Below are positions 34,592-43,665 of a DNA stretch of 64,000 nt, one piece after another (position 1 is the first letter of the stretch; each line of letters opens with the position of its first letter). The translations under genes and the position numbers were made by a program. The DNA comes from Psychroflexus aestuariivivens (GTDB lineage Bacteria; Bacteroidota; Bacteroidia; Flavobacteriales; Flavobacteriaceae): the NCBI RefSeq assembly GCF_004010055.1, contig NZ_RQVT01000005.1, positions 41,283 to 105,282 of the forward strand, given 5' to 3'. Under the pieces are notes generated by a model, which saw only the letters and a list, made by a program, of their open reading frames with translations, was not told the DNA's origin and did no database searches.

Positions 34592-36157
34592 ATGAAGAAA
34601 ATTACAATTTTAAGTTTATTACTTTTAATAGGCTTATTTGCGCAAGCACAATGCCCAGTTCCTGATGGAAGTTTCTTGGGCGGCTATTTTATTCAACAAC
34701 AAACACCCATTCATCCAGAAAATGGCGTATTGAGTTTTGAAGACCAAGTTGTTTTACTTTCAGAGGGAGATACGCCAGAGTCTAGAGTTTTTTCTGCGCT
34801 TTATCTAGAAGATCTCGGAATTGCAAATCAAGCGCCAACAGAAGTTACTTTTACTTTGGATTGCGGTGATGTTATTGTTGATGATAATCTTGACACGACT
34901 TTAACTTGTGATCAAATGGGAAATATTACACTAGGCTCTTCTGCCAACGTAGGTACCTATGATGAAAATGATGACACATCCTTTACATTAATTATATCAG
35001 AATATCAAGATAATGGGGGTTGTAATGTACCGACACCATTAGAAACGACATTCACATTAACCAAACTCAACTGTAATGTGCCTGAAAATATTGAATTCAG
35101 TAATACAACATTAAATAGTGTGGACGTAAACTGGACAGATTCTAATGGCGCAAATACGACTTGGGAAATCGAGTACGGAAGCCCAGGTTTTGAATTAGGT
35201 AGTGGTTTAGAAACAATTTCTAATATTACCAACACAAATGAGACGATAGACAATTTAACAGAAAACACATCTTACGAAGTCTATATTAGAGCTAATTGTG
35301 ACGGTGCAAGCGGCGATAGTCCATGGGTAGGTCCTGCAAGCTTCAATACTGATACAAATTGTGGGAGTTTATTTATGGAAAATGGATTTCCTGTTACAAT
35401 AGGCTTTGACGATTCGGTTGCTTTCCAAAACTGTTATACTATTATTGATGAAGATGGAAATGGAAATTCATGGATACAACAAGAAATTGCATTATCTGAT
35501 GTCACAATGTCTTCATTTGCTACCAACGGAACTAACCAAGGGCAAAAAGAAGATTACTTAATTTCTCCAGCAATACCGATGCTAGCTAATGCAACTTATG
35601 ACATCGATGTAACTTATAATGGAGCAAACAATGGCGCAAATGGTGCTGCAAATGAGGCTTTTGAAATGATTATCGCAACAGATAATACAGTAGCCAGCGC
35701 AAGTAATGGGACTACAATTTTTACAGATAGTGGTATTCAACAAAATGGTGATTTTGCAAATGTTGAAGCCCAAGCTTTAAACGGTACAGGTACATTTACA
35801 CCTAACACAACTGGCGACTATTATATTGTTTTTAAAGCTAATGGGCTACCAGGACCTACACCAAGTTCTACTGGATTTTTATTACTTTTTGACTTTACTG
35901 TAAGTGAAACTTTGAGCGCAAGTAACTTCGAAACTTCTAAGTTTACTCATTTTTACAAAGACGGTCAATTAGGTCTAGAAGCTAACCAGAACTTTGAAAA
36001 TGTTATTATCTACAACATGTTAGGTCAAGAAATGATTAACACTAAACTTTCAAATAGTAATGAAAGTATCAACGTTTCTAATTTAAGCAACGGAATGTAC
36101 ATCACTAAAGTAACAATTGGCGATAAAACTGAAACTTTTAAGTTTATCAAAAAGTAA
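34592..36157 (+). CDS. Secreted fibronectin III protein with T9SS sorting tail
   Basis: 521 residues from the ATG at 34592, chosen because the signal peptide MKKITILSLLLLIGLFAQAQ starts there; an in-frame TTG at 34565 would add nine residues and lies beside the -7-like element TTATTTTG. Residues 20-165 are a beta domain of unknown type; 170-260 is a fibronectin III domain (VDVNWTDSNGANTTWEIEY, YEVYIRANCDGASGDSPW). The following 260-440 resembles a choice-of-anchor jelly-roll (DYLISPAIPM). The type A sorting tail ends VTIGDKTETFKFIKK, identical in its last 15 residues to the upstream gene. Confidence 0.85.
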   Translation: MKKITILSLLLLIGLFAQAQCPVPDGSFLGGYFIQQQTPIHPENGVLSFEDQVVLLSEGDTPESRVFSALYLEDLGIANQAPTEVTFTLDCGDVIVDDNLDTTLTCDQMGNITLGSSANVGTYDENDDTSFTLIISEYQDNGGCNVPTPLETTFTLTKLNCNVPENIEFSNTTLNSVDVNWTDSNGANTTWEIEYGSPGFELGSGLETISNITNTNETIDNLTENTSYEVYIRANCDGASGDSPWVGPASFNTDTNCGSLFMENGFPVTIGFDDSVAFQNCYTIIDEDGNGNSWIQQEIALSDVTMSSFATNGTNQGQKEDYLISPAIPMLANATYDIDVTYNGANNGANGAANEAFEMIIATDNTVASASNGTTIFTDSGIQQNGDFANVEAQALNGTGTFTPNTTGDYYIVFKANGLPGPTPSSTGFLLLFDFTVSETLSASNFETSKFTHFYKDGQLGLEANQNFENVIIYNMLGQEMINTKLSNSNESINVSNLSNGMYITKVTIGDKTETFKFIKK

Positions 36158-36207
36158 TTTGAAATTACTTTTAAAATCAAAAAGCTCTGGAAATTCCAGA
36201 GCTTTTT
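36009..36207 (+). repeat. Copy 2 of duplicated T9SS tail plus terminator
   Basis: Counterpart of 34321-34519, gap-free, with scattered silent or conservative differences (for example ATGATG to ATGATT in the LGQEM segment). Confidence 0.85.
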
Positions 36208-36208
36208 T
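36179..36208. terminator. Bidirectional terminator between the second T9SS gene and rlmN
   Basis: The same GCTCTGGAA/TTCCAGAGC hairpin with A-rich and T-rich flanks. It lies between converging transcripts and can serve both. Confidence 0.85.
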
Positions 36209-36251
36209 TATGATTCAAATTTAATAATTATACACAAAAAAGATTCTTAAA

Positions 36252-37298
36252 TCAAACCACCTTCTGTTTATTTGCCAATTGACCACAAGCAGCATCAATA
36301 TCTTTTCCACGAGAATGTCTCAAAGTTACGGTGATGTAATTGGCTTCCAAAGCAGTTTTATACTTGGCAACGGCTTCATCTGAACCTTGCTGAAATTCAC
36401 CATCATCAATCGGGTTGTATTCTATCAAATTCACTTTGCAAGGAATGTGTTTACAAAACTGTACCAAAGCACGAATATCTTCAACTCGATCATTTATGCC
36501 TTTCCATACAATATATTCATAAGTAACAGCTTTTCCAGTATGTTCGTGCCAATAAATTAAAGCATCGCGTAAATCAGCCAAAGGAAATTTAGCATTAAAC
36601 GGCATTATTTGCGTTCTCACTTCGTCTATGGCAGAGTGTAATGAAACCGCCAGATTGAATTTTACCTTATCATCTGCCAATTTTTTAATCATTTTTGGCA
36701 CGCCTGATGTCGACAATGTAATTCGTTTTGGAGACATGCCCAAACCTTCTGGAGAAGTGATTTTCTCTACAGATTTCAATACATTATTATAATTCATCAA
36801 CGGTTCACCCATCCCCATATAAACAATATTTGACAACGGGATTCCATTATACAAACGACTTTCTTTGTCAATGGCAACCACTTGGTCAAAAATTTCATCG
36901 GCATTCAAATTACGCAGGCGTTTGAGTTTTGCAGTAGCGCAAAATTTACAATCTAAGCTACAGCCGACTTGTGAAGAAACGCAAGCCGTCGTTCTCGAAA
37001 AGGTTGGAATCAAAACTGATTCAACAGTAAATCCATCGTGAAGTTTTACCGCATTCTTTATCGTTCCGTCTTTGCTTCGTTGCATTTCGTCAACTTCAAT
37101 ATGATTGATGACAAAATTGTCTTCAAGCATTTGTCGAGTAGATTTCGACAAATTGGTCATGTCCTCAAAATTATAACTGGCTTTATTCCAAAGCCAATCG
37201 TAAACTTGAGAGCCACGGAAGGATTTGTCGCCCTGGGCTACAAAAAAATCTTGAAGTTGCTCTTTGCTGAGCGCACGTATATCTTTTTTCTTTTCCAC
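36252..37298 (-). CDS. rlmN: 23S rRNA (adenine2503-C2)-methyltransferase RlmN
   Basis: 348 residues. Radical-SAM cluster motif CSLDCKFCATAK follows TTACVSSQVG; the N-terminal HhH-like part has SFRGSQVYDWLWNK. MGMGEPLMNY, RITLSTSGVPKM, NLAVSLHSA and the C-terminal RHSRGKDIDAACGQL with the second catalytic cysteine complete the family pattern. It methylates A2503 of 23S rRNA and A37 of some tRNAs. The start is GTG at 37298; the -7 box TAATTTTG ends 5 bases upstream, so the mRNA may be leaderless, although read-through from the upstream HMG-CoA lyase gene is also possible. Confidence 0.96.
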   Translation of the reverse strand: MEKKKDIRALSKEQLQDFFVAQGDKSFRGSQVYDWLWNKASYNFEDMTNLSKSTRQMLEDNFVINHIEVDEMQRSKDGTIKNAVKLHDGFTVESVLIPTFSRTTACVSSQVGCSLDCKFCATAKLKRLRNLNADEIFDQVVAIDKESRLYNGIPLSNIVYMGMGEPLMNYNNVLKSVEKITSPEGLGMSPKRITLSTSGVPKMIKKLADDKVKFNLAVSLHSAIDEVRTQIMPFNAKFPLADLRDALIYWHEHTGKAVTYEYIVWKGINDRVEDIRALVQFCKHIPCKVNLIEYNPIDDGEFQQGSDEAVAKYKTALEANYITVTLRHSRGKDIDAACGQLANKQKVV

Positions 37299-37302
37299 GC
37301 CG

Positions 37303-37310
37303 CAAAATTA
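37303..37310 (-). promoter_or_regulatory. -7 box TAATTTTG directly at the rlmN start
   Basis: A full consensus match on the minus strand, only 5 bases before the GTG start codon; transcription would begin at or next to the start codon. Confidence 0.45.
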
Positions 37311-37344
37311 AGTAAAAACTTAAGAATGAGCATACAAAAGTGCG

Positions 37345-38208
37345 TTAATGATATTTAGTAAACAAGCTTGTCGCTTTGTTGTAAGCAGACTCAAAACTTG
37401 TCATTTTGATATTGGCATCAATATTATTAGAATTGAAATATGACAGCATTTTTTCAGTCTGCATATTTCCAGTCAAATCATCTTTTGCCATCGGACATCC
37501 ACCAAAACCCTGAATAGCGCCGTCGAATCTTTGGCAACCAGATTGCACAGCAGCATGTACTTTTTCGTACCACTTGTCTGGCGTGGTATGCAAATGCGCT
37601 CCAAATTCCATATCAGGATATTTTGGAATTAAATTTGAAAATAAATAAGAAATAGTTTCTGCATCAGAGGTTCCTACAGTATCGGAAAGCGATAGAATTT
37701 TCACGCCTAAATCGGATAACTTTTCTGTCCATTCACTCACAATCTCAACATTCCAAGGGTCTCCATATGGATTGCCAAAACCCATGGACAAATAAGCCAC
37801 AACAGATTTATTTTTGGCTTCAGCGATTTCTAAAATAGATTTCAATACCTCAACAGATTCAGCGATAGTTTTGTGTGTATTTCGCATTTGAAAATTTTCA
37901 GAAATTGAAAATGGATAGCCTAAATAGTCAATCTCTGGAAATTCCGAAGCGTCTTTTGCTCCACGAATATTAGCAACAATTGCCAATAACTTGCTTTGCG
38001 TTTCAGACAAGTCCAATAAGTCTAAAACCTTAGCAGTATCCTGCATTTGCGGAATTGCTTTGGGAGAAACAAAGCTTCCAAAATCTATTGTATCGAAACC
38101 ACACCGCAATAATGATTGGATGTACTTGGCTTTTTCGTCGGTCGGAATGAATGATTTGATCCCTTGCATTGCATCCCTAGGACATTCAATTATTTTTACT
38201 GATTCCAT
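37345..38208 (-). CDS. Hydroxymethylglutaryl-CoA lyase-like TIM-barrel protein
   Basis: 287 residues. Start IIECPRDAMQGIKSFIP corresponds to the PRDGLQ active-site motif; GAHLHTTPDKWYEKV holds the metal-binding HxH, and FDGAIQGFGGCPMAKDDLTGN is the lyase signature with its catalytic cysteine. The reaction splits HMG-CoA to acetoacetate and acetyl-CoA, last step of leucine breakdown. The related citramalate and homocitrate synthases are excluded by the GCPMA signature. It is part of a minus-strand run pyrD-lysE-this-rlmN. Confidence 0.9.
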   Translation of the reverse strand: MESVKIIECPRDAMQGIKSFIPTDEKAKYIQSLLRCGFDTIDFGSFVSPKAIPQMQDTAKVLDLLDLSETQSKLLAIVANIRGAKDASEFPEIDYLGYPFSISENFQMRNTHKTIAESVEVLKSILEIAEAKNKSVVAYLSMGFGNPYGDPWNVEIVSEWTEKLSDLGVKILSLSDTVGTSDAETISYLFSNLIPKYPDMEFGAHLHTTPDKWYEKVHAAVQSGCQRFDGAIQGFGGCPMAKDDLTGNMQTEKMLSYFNSNNIDANIKMTSFESAYNKATSLFTKYH

Positions 38209-38260
38209 GCATCAAATATACAGTTTTGAACAATTTTCAAAAGTAAAATTTAAGTTCTTA

Positions 38261-38869
38261 TTAGAATAAAATCAAAATTGCAATTAAAATGAAGATAGAA
38301 ATTTGAAACCACTTAAAAAATTCTGCTTGATGTTGAGATTTCATCAACAAATTTGAAATGCGGTCGGACAACGTGGCAACAATGCCGAAAATCAACAAAG
38401 CTTGAAGCATGAAAATAAATCCTAAAATATAAAACTGAGTGACAGTATTTGTTGTTGACCAAAGAAACCCAGGGAAAAAAGCTAAAAAAAACAAGCTTAC
38501 TTTAGGATTCAGCAAGTTCATAATCAGTCCAGTTTTGAAATATTTACCCAAACTTTTATAACTTGAAGATTTGGTAAGTTTCAATTCGCTGGAGTTTGCA
38601 TAAACTTTATATGCTAAATACAAAAGATACACTGCACCTGCGATTTTAATACTCCAAAACAAAGTTTCAGAACTTTTAATGATCGCTGACACCCCAAAAG
38701 CAACTAAAGTTGTATGAAAAATGATGCCTGATACTAAACCCAAAGCAATGACAAATCCTCTCAATTTACCACCAACCAAACTTTGAGACAACACGTAAAT
38801 AATATCAGGACCAGGAGAAATAGTCAATGCCATAGAAGCCAAAAGAAAAGCAAGAATTTGTTCCCACAT
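38261..38869 (-). CDS. LysE/RhtB family amino-acid exporter
   Basis: 202 residues with about six membrane helices. The family signature is at the N-terminus (SMALTISPGPDIIYVLSQSL), followed by GLVSGIIFHTTLVAFGVSA, and NLLNPKVSLFFLAFFPGFL in the second half. It exports amino acids or their analogues; the substrate is unknown. It starts 5 bases after the pyrD stop, so co-transcription is likely; no functional link with pyrimidine synthesis is obvious. Confidence 0.9.
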   Translation of the reverse strand: MWEQILAFLLASMALTISPGPDIIYVLSQSLVGGKLRGFVIALGLVSGIIFHTTLVAFGVSAIIKSSETLFWSIKIAGAVYLLYLAYKVYANSSELKLTKSSSYKSLGKYFKTGLIMNLLNPKVSLFFLAFFPGFLWSTTNTVTQFYILGFIFMLQALLIFGIVATLSDRISNLLMKSQHQAEFFKWFQISIFILIAILILF

Positions 38870-38874
38870 TTTTG

Positions 38875-39894
38875 TTATTGCTTCAAAATTGCTTGATTTA
38901 TTTTCTTGATTAATCCAGGACCTTCGTAAACAAATCCTGTGTAAAGTTGAACTAAACTTGCACCTGCATTCAGTTTTACCAAAGCATCTTCTGGGGACAT
39001 AATGCCGCCAACACCAATAATTGGAAATGCACCTTGACTTTCTTCTGACAAAAAGCGAATGACTTCTGTAGCTTTTTTCTCAAGTGGTTTCCCACTCAAA
39101 CCGCCTATTTCTGATTGATTGGAATCTGTAAGTCCATCACGCGAAATTGTTGTGTTTGTAGCAATCAGTCCAGCAATTTTAGTTGAATTGACAATATCTA
39201 TGATATCCAATAATTGATTTTTATTTAAATCTGGCGCAATTTTTAAAAGAATTGGTTTCGATTTTTTCTTTTGATTATTTAAATTCTGAAGATGATTCAA
39301 AAGTTTGGTAAGCGGTGCTTTGTCCTGCAAATCTCTTAGATTCGGTGTATTCGGAGAACTTACATTCACCACAAAATAATCCACATAATCGAATAAGGCT
39401 TCAAAGCAAATTTCATAATCATCGATGGCTTGTTCATTTGGCGTGGTTTTATTCTTACCAATATTTCCACCAATAAGGACAGATTTATTTTTCCTCAATC
39501 TTGCCACTGTTTTTTCAACACCTTCATTATTGAAACCCATTCTATTGATAATAGCTTGGTCAGATTTCAACCTAAATAAACGCTTTTTAGGATTGCCGCT
39601 TTGCGGTTTTGGCGTCACTGTTCCAATTTCCACAAATCCAAAACCCAGTTGAGACAATTCTTTGTAAAGTTTGGCATCTTTATCGAAACCTGCCGCTAAA
39701 CCTACAGGGTTTTTAAATTTCAAACCAAAAACTTCACGAGTCAATTTTGGATCGTTGACTTGAAATTTTGATTTTATGAATGAAGAAAAACCTGGAATTT
39801 TATTTAAAAACTTCAAAGATTTGAAACTGAAATGATGCACTTTTTCCGGATCAAATTTAAATAGAATTGGGCGGATTAAACTTTTATACATCAT
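38875..39894 (-). CDS. pyrD: Dihydroorotate dehydrogenase (quinone), class 2
   Basis: 339 residues. The N-terminal membrane-associated helices of class 2 enzymes are present ([20 protein letters not shown]), then [25 protein letters not shown], the active-site loop [14 protein letters not shown] with its catalytic serine, [18 protein letters not shown] and YTGFVYEGP. It oxidises dihydroorotate to orotate with electron transfer to menaquinone at the membrane. It is first gene of the minus-strand run, with a -7 box 14 bases upstream. Confidence 0.97.
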   Translation of the reverse strand: MMYKSLIRPILFKFDPEKVHHFSFKSLKFLNKIPGFSSFIKSKFQVNDPKLTREVFGLKFKNPVGLAAGFDKDAKLYKELSQLGFGFVEIGTVTPKPQSGNPKKRLFRLKSDQAIINRMGFNNEGVEKTVARLRKNKSVLIGGNIGKNKTTPNEQAIDDYEICFEALFDYVDYFVVNVSSPNTPNLRDLQDKAPLTKLLNHLQNLNNQKKKSKPILLKIAPDLNKNQLLDIIDIVNSTKIAGLIATNTTISRDGLTDSNQSEIGGLSGKPLEKKATEVIRFLSEESQGAFPIIGVGGIMSPEDALVKLNAGASLVQLYTGFVYEGPGLIKKINQAILKQ

Positions 39895-39907
39895 TGAAAA
39901 ATTTCAG

Positions 39908-39915
39908 CAAAAATA
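39908..39915 (-). promoter_or_regulatory. -7 box TATTTTTG for pyrD
   Basis: A full consensus match on the minus strand, 13 bases ahead of the ATG at 39894. Confidence 0.5.
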
Positions 39916-39969
39916 AGTATTTCCTGAGAAGAGAAAGCCTTTTCTTGATATTGCTGTGGGATATTTCTT

Positions 39970-39977
39970 TATTTTTG
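39970..39977 (+). promoter_or_regulatory. -7 box TATTTTTG for pepT
   Basis: A full consensus match 17 bases ahead of the ATG at 39995; TTG at 39951-39953 or 39945-39947 could serve as -33 element. Confidence 0.5.
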
Positions 39978-39994
39978 AAGAAATTTAATTTCAA

Positions 39995-41233
39995 ATGATA
40001 GACAAGGACCAGATTTTAGCACGTTTTATTCAATATATCAAAATAGATTCTCAAAGCGATCCTAACAGCGAAACCACGCCAAGCACAAATAAACAGTGGG
40101 AAATTGCAAATATTTTGAAATCAGATTTAGAGAATATTGGTCTTCAAAATGTTGAAATCGACGAGCATGCTTATGTCATGGCGACATTGCCGTCTAATAT
40201 TGATAAAGATGTTCCAAATATTGGATTTGTAGCCCATTTTGATACTTCTCCAGATTTTAAAGCTTCAGACATTAATCCACAAATTCATCATAATTACGAC
40301 GGTGGCGATATCATTTTGAACAAAGAAAAAAACATTGTTCTATCCTCAGATTATTTTGAAGATTTAAAACAATATAAAGGCCAAACTATAATTACAACCG
40401 ATGGCACAACTTTGCTAAGTGCAGATGATAAAGCTGGTGTTACAGAGATTGTTACGGCTATGGAATATTTGGTAAACCATCCTGAGATCAAACACGGCAC
40501 AATAAAAATTTGCTTTACGCCAGACGAAGAAATCGGTCGTGGCGCACATAAGTTTGATGTTGAAGAATTTGATGCCAAATGGGCTTACACTATGGATGGT
40601 AGCCAAATTGGTGAATTGGAATATGAAAATTTTAATGCAGCCAAAGCTAAAATAGAGTTTAACGGAACCATCGTTCATCCTGGATACGCTAAAGGCAAAA
40701 TGGTAAATGCCATGTATCTCGCTCAAGAATTTGCATCACGCCTACCTGTAGAGGAAGTTCCTGAAAAAACCAGTGGTTATGAAGGTTTTTTTCACCTTAC
40801 AAATATGAAGGGAAAAGTTGAGCATGCTGAATTGAATTACATCATCAGAGATCATGATTTAGATAAATTTGAAGCGAGGAAACAACTGATGAAAAAAATT
40901 GCTCATAATATGAATCAAAATTATGGTAAAGATATAGTTGAACTAAAAATTGAAAACCAATATTTCAATATGAAGGAAAAAGTGGAACCTGTAAAGTTCA
41001 TTGTTGATGTTGCAGAAGAAGCTATGAAATCACTGAATATTCAACCAATTTTGAAACCAATTCGCGGAGGTACAGATGGCGCACAGCTAAGTTACAAAGG
41101 ACTGCCTTGTCCAAATATTTTTGCTGGCGGTCACAATTTTCATGGCAAATATGAATATCTTCCTCTTAAAAGTATGATCAAAGCCACAGAGGTTATAATC
41201 AAAATTGCTGAGCTAACACCGAAGCGTGTTTAA
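39995..41233 (+). CDS. pepT: Peptidase T (tripeptide aminopeptidase)
   Basis: 412 residues, M20 dizinc metallopeptidase. Zinc and catalytic segments: [55 protein letters not shown] and the C-terminal [16 protein letters not shown]. It removes the N-terminal residue of tripeptides in the cytoplasm. Length and motif order match PepT, with no signal peptide. It is divergent from pyrD, and its end is 61 bases before the next gene. Confidence 0.97.
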   Translation: MIDKDQILARFIQYIKIDSQSDPNSETTPSTNKQWEIANILKSDLENIGLQNVEIDEHAYVMATLPSNIDKDVPNIGFVAHFDTSPDFKASDINPQIHHNYDGGDIILNKEKNIVLSSDYFEDLKQYKGQTIITTDGTTLLSADDKAGVTEIVTAMEYLVNHPEIKHGTIKICFTPDEEIGRGAHKFDVEEFDAKWAYTMDGSQIGELEYENFNAAKAKIEFNGTIVHPGYAKGKMVNAMYLAQEFASRLPVEEVPEKTSGYEGFFHLTNMKGKVEHAELNYIIRDHDLDKFEARKQLMKKIAHNMNQNYGKDIVELKIENQYFNMKEKVEPVKFIVDVAEEAMKSLNIQPILKPIRGGTDGAQLSYKGLPCPNIFAGGHNFHGKYEYLPLKSMIKATEVIIKIAELTPKRV

Positions 41234-41294
41234 AATTTGAGTTATATTACAGACATTAACTTTTTATGTATCTTCGTTATTCTAATTTTTTAGT

Positions 41295-42335
41295 ATGAAA
41301 TTTTTTAAATATTTGTTTTTTTTAGTGCTACTTGTCATCGTTTTGGGCTCTTTATATATTGCTACTATTTCTTTGCCTTCCAAAATGAGTTTGGAGTTTG
41401 AAACGGAATTGCATCCTGAATTGTTTCAGCAAAAAATTGTGAATTTCGAGAGTTATCCGGAGTGGTTGAGCATGATGAATCTGGAAAATACTGACGCTAG
41501 ATTCAGCAATATAGAATCCGCCGAAGATGCTACAATTTCATGGCAAAATGAAAGATTTGATGCAATTAATATTCAAAATAAATCTATCGACACTGATTCT
41601 ATAATTCAAAATTTTACGCTCAAAACTTGGCTTAGTCAATCCAAAAACAAATTATCTTGGCATTTTTCTGATGAAAACGAACAGCCTATTGTCAAGCTCA
41701 ATATTGAAAATGAAGGTAGTTTTTGGCAGAAAGTAGATTTTGTATTATCTGAAGAATCACATCAGGAAAACCTAAAAAGCGTCTTTGCTAAAAGTTTACA
41801 AAACTTAGAGAATTTGATAAAAAAAGAAATTGCCGTGTACGACATTCGTTCTATTGGCACTGTAGATTATGGTGGTTTTTATTTTTTGCATGCAACTTCA
41901 GCATCGAAGTTAGATTTCAAAAAAATAATAAATAAATCAAGACCTATTTTCAAAAGTATTGAGAATTTTATGACATCTCAAAATTTTGAAATAACGGAAG
42001 GACGATTGATACTCTTAGAAAATTTATACGAAAATGAATCTAATCTCATTTTCTCTGCTGGTCTTGGCACAGATTCCCAAACAGCGATTCCCTACGAATA
42101 TGAAATCTTATCTAAACAGATTGAACGAGGCATATTTTTAAAAACACAGCTTAAAGGAGATTACATCAATCTGAAAGAAATGTTACAGTTTGCTCAAAAA
42201 TACATTGCAGATCGTGGGTTGGAGATCAACAAAAGACAAAAACCAGTTTTAGAATTTAAAGTAAGCGAAATTCATACAATCAACCCTTCCGAATGGGTTA
42301 CTAATCTTTATATTCCTGTGTTTATTACAGAATAA
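41295..42335 (+). CDS. Membrane-anchored SRPBCC-like plus GyrI-like small-molecule-binding protein
   Basis: 346 residues. An N-terminal membrane helix (about 4-26, YLFFLVLLVIVLGSLYI) is followed by a polyketide cyclase/SRPBCC-like domain at about 30-180 (FQQKIVNFESYPEWLSMM, ISWQNERFD, LSWHFSDE). A second domain at about 185-346 resembles the GyrI/AraC-effector-binding fold (YDIRSIGTVDYGGFYF, YEYEILSKQIERGIFLKTQLKGDY). This pairing without a DNA-binding domain is known in Bacteroidota, where the role is uncharacterised. crcB starts 5 bases later, suggesting one transcript. A near-consensus TATCTTCG lies at 41269. Confidence 0.7.
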   Translation: MKFFKYLFFLVLLVIVLGSLYIATISLPSKMSLEFETELHPELFQQKIVNFESYPEWLSMMNLENTDARFSNIESAEDATISWQNERFDAINIQNKSIDTDSIIQNFTLKTWLSQSKNKLSWHFSDENEQPIVKLNIENEGSFWQKVDFVLSEESHQENLKSVFAKSLQNLENLIKKEIAVYDIRSIGTVDYGGFYFLHATSASKLDFKKIINKSRPIFKSIENFMTSQNFEITEGRLILLENLYENESNLIFSAGLGTDSQTAIPYEYEILSKQIERGIFLKTQLKGDYINLKEMLQFAQKYIADRGLEINKRQKPVLEFKVSEIHTINPSEWVTNLYIPVFITE

Positions 42336-42340
42336 ATAAT

Positions 42341-42712
42341 ATGAAATCTTTGTTATTGGTTTTTTTAGGCGGTGGTTTGGGTAGCATTTGCAGATATTTG
42401 GTAACCTTAGCTTTCAAAGGAATGAAAATTCAGCATTTCCCCTATTATCAAACACTAACCGTGAATATTCTGGGCAGTTTTTGTATCGGTTTAGCCTTGG
42501 GTTGGCTGCTGAAAAACAATCCTCAGAATTCCGATTTACAACTCTTGTTAATCACAGGTTTTTGCGGTGGTTTTACCACATTTTCTGCCTTTTCTTCAGA
42601 AAATTTAAATCTGTTGAAAAGCGGACAATTTATGGAGTTTGCACTTTATATTTCTGTCAGTATTGTTTTAGGATTGCTAGCTGTTATTTTAGGTTTTAGT
42701 TTGGGGAAATAA
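42341..42712 (+). CDS. crcB: Fluoride ion exporter CrcB/Fluc
   Basis: 123 residues, four membrane helices, the size of one Fluc subunit. Signature elements are GGGLGSICRYLV, TVNILGSFCIG (with the pore asparagine) and GFCGGFTTFSAFSSE (the phenylalanine track). It forms a dual-topology dimer that lets fluoride leave the cell. No fluoride riboswitch is visible; the gene instead follows the SRPBCC/GyrI gene by 5 bases. Its stop is 8 bases from that of the convergent dehydrogenase, without a hairpin. Confidence 0.95.
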   Translation: MKSLLLVFLGGGLGSICRYLVTLAFKGMKIQHFPYYQTLTVNILGSFCIGLALGWLLKNNPQNSDLQLLLITGFCGGFTTFSAFSSENLNLLKSGQFMEFALYISVSIVLGLLAVILGFSLGK

Positions 42713-42719
42713 AAATCAA

Positions 42720-43646
42720 TCAATAGCCTTTGTCCACATCCACTTCATGGATTAAATCTTCTCCCGATTTCATTTTTTCAAAATTAGTCAGCAATTGTTC
42801 TGCAACTGAATTTGGGTCGGTCATACTAGCGATATGTGGTGTGACTTGAATTTGAGAATGTTCCCAAAATTTGTGAGATTCTGGAAGCGGTTCTTCTTGA
42901 AATACATCTAAACTTGCTCCTGACAAAAACCCTTCATTTATGGCTTTTATCAAATCATTTTCCACTAAATGCTCGCCGCGAGCCACATTGACTAAATAAG
43001 CATTGGGTTTTAGTTTTTTGAATAAATCAAAATTTAAAACTCCTTTAGTTTCTGAAGTTACCGGTAACAAACACACTAAAATATCAGTTTGTGTTAAAAA
43101 TTCGTCCATATTTTGCTTTCCATAAACAGAAATTTCATTGATTGTTTTTGAAGAATTTGCATAACCAATGACTTTAAATTCATTTTTATGAAGTTTTTCT
43201 CCGGCGGCTTGACCTAGATTGCCATAACCCATAATACCAACAGTTGTCTTTTCTGGAGTTTGATAACTTTTCAATTTCCAATTACTTTTTTGCTGATTTT
43301 GCCAATGCAAAAATAAATTTCTTGTTACCGCTAGACATTGCAGTAACACAAAATCGCTCATATCTTTTGTCAATTGTTCATCAACAATTCTAGTAATTTT
43401 CACTCCTTTCGGTAAATTGTCGTCTTTCAAAATATGGTTGACGCCTGCGCCCATCGAAGCGATGACTTTTAGGTTTGGATAATTCTGGTAAATGCCTTCT
43501 GGATGTTTCCAAGAAATGGCAAATTCAACATCATCAGGTCTATCTACTTCTGGGTAAACTTGGATATCTAGATCCTGATTTTTAGACTTTAAAGTATCAA
43601 CCCAAGATTTTGGATTTCTATTTTGACTTACAATTAATATTGACAT
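42720..43646 (-). CDS. D-2-hydroxyacid dehydrogenase (glyoxylate/hydroxypyruvate reductase type)
   Basis: 308 residues from the ATG at 43646 (MSILIVSQNRNPKSWVD). The longer frame start at 43712 would run 47 bases into the upstream response-regulator gene and is rejected. NAD(P) motif TVGIMGYGNLGQAAGEKL, then LLPVTSETKGVLN, NVARGEHLVENDL with the catalytic Arg, and TPHIASMTDPNSV with the acid-base His. It reduces 2-keto acids such as glyoxylate or hydroxypyruvate. It follows the response regulator by 19 bases and may be part of that operon. Confidence 0.9.
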   Translation of the reverse strand: MSILIVSQNRNPKSWVDTLKSKNQDLDIQVYPEVDRPDDVEFAISWKHPEGIYQNYPNLKVIASMGAGVNHILKDDNLPKGVKITRIVDEQLTKDMSDFVLLQCLAVTRNLFLHWQNQQKSNWKLKSYQTPEKTTVGIMGYGNLGQAAGEKLHKNEFKVIGYANSSKTINEISVYGKQNMDEFLTQTDILVCLLPVTSETKGVLNFDLFKKLKPNAYLVNVARGEHLVENDLIKAINEGFLSGASLDVFQEEPLPESHKFWEHSQIQVTPHIASMTDPNSVAEQLLTNFEKMKSGEDLIHEVDVDKGY

Positions 43647-43665
43647 TTGTATTTTTTTTGGAAAA

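Noticed and set aside
42336..42341. Fluoride riboswitch ahead of crcB
   Set aside because: Only 5 bases separate crcB from the preceding gene, leaving no room for the aptamer.
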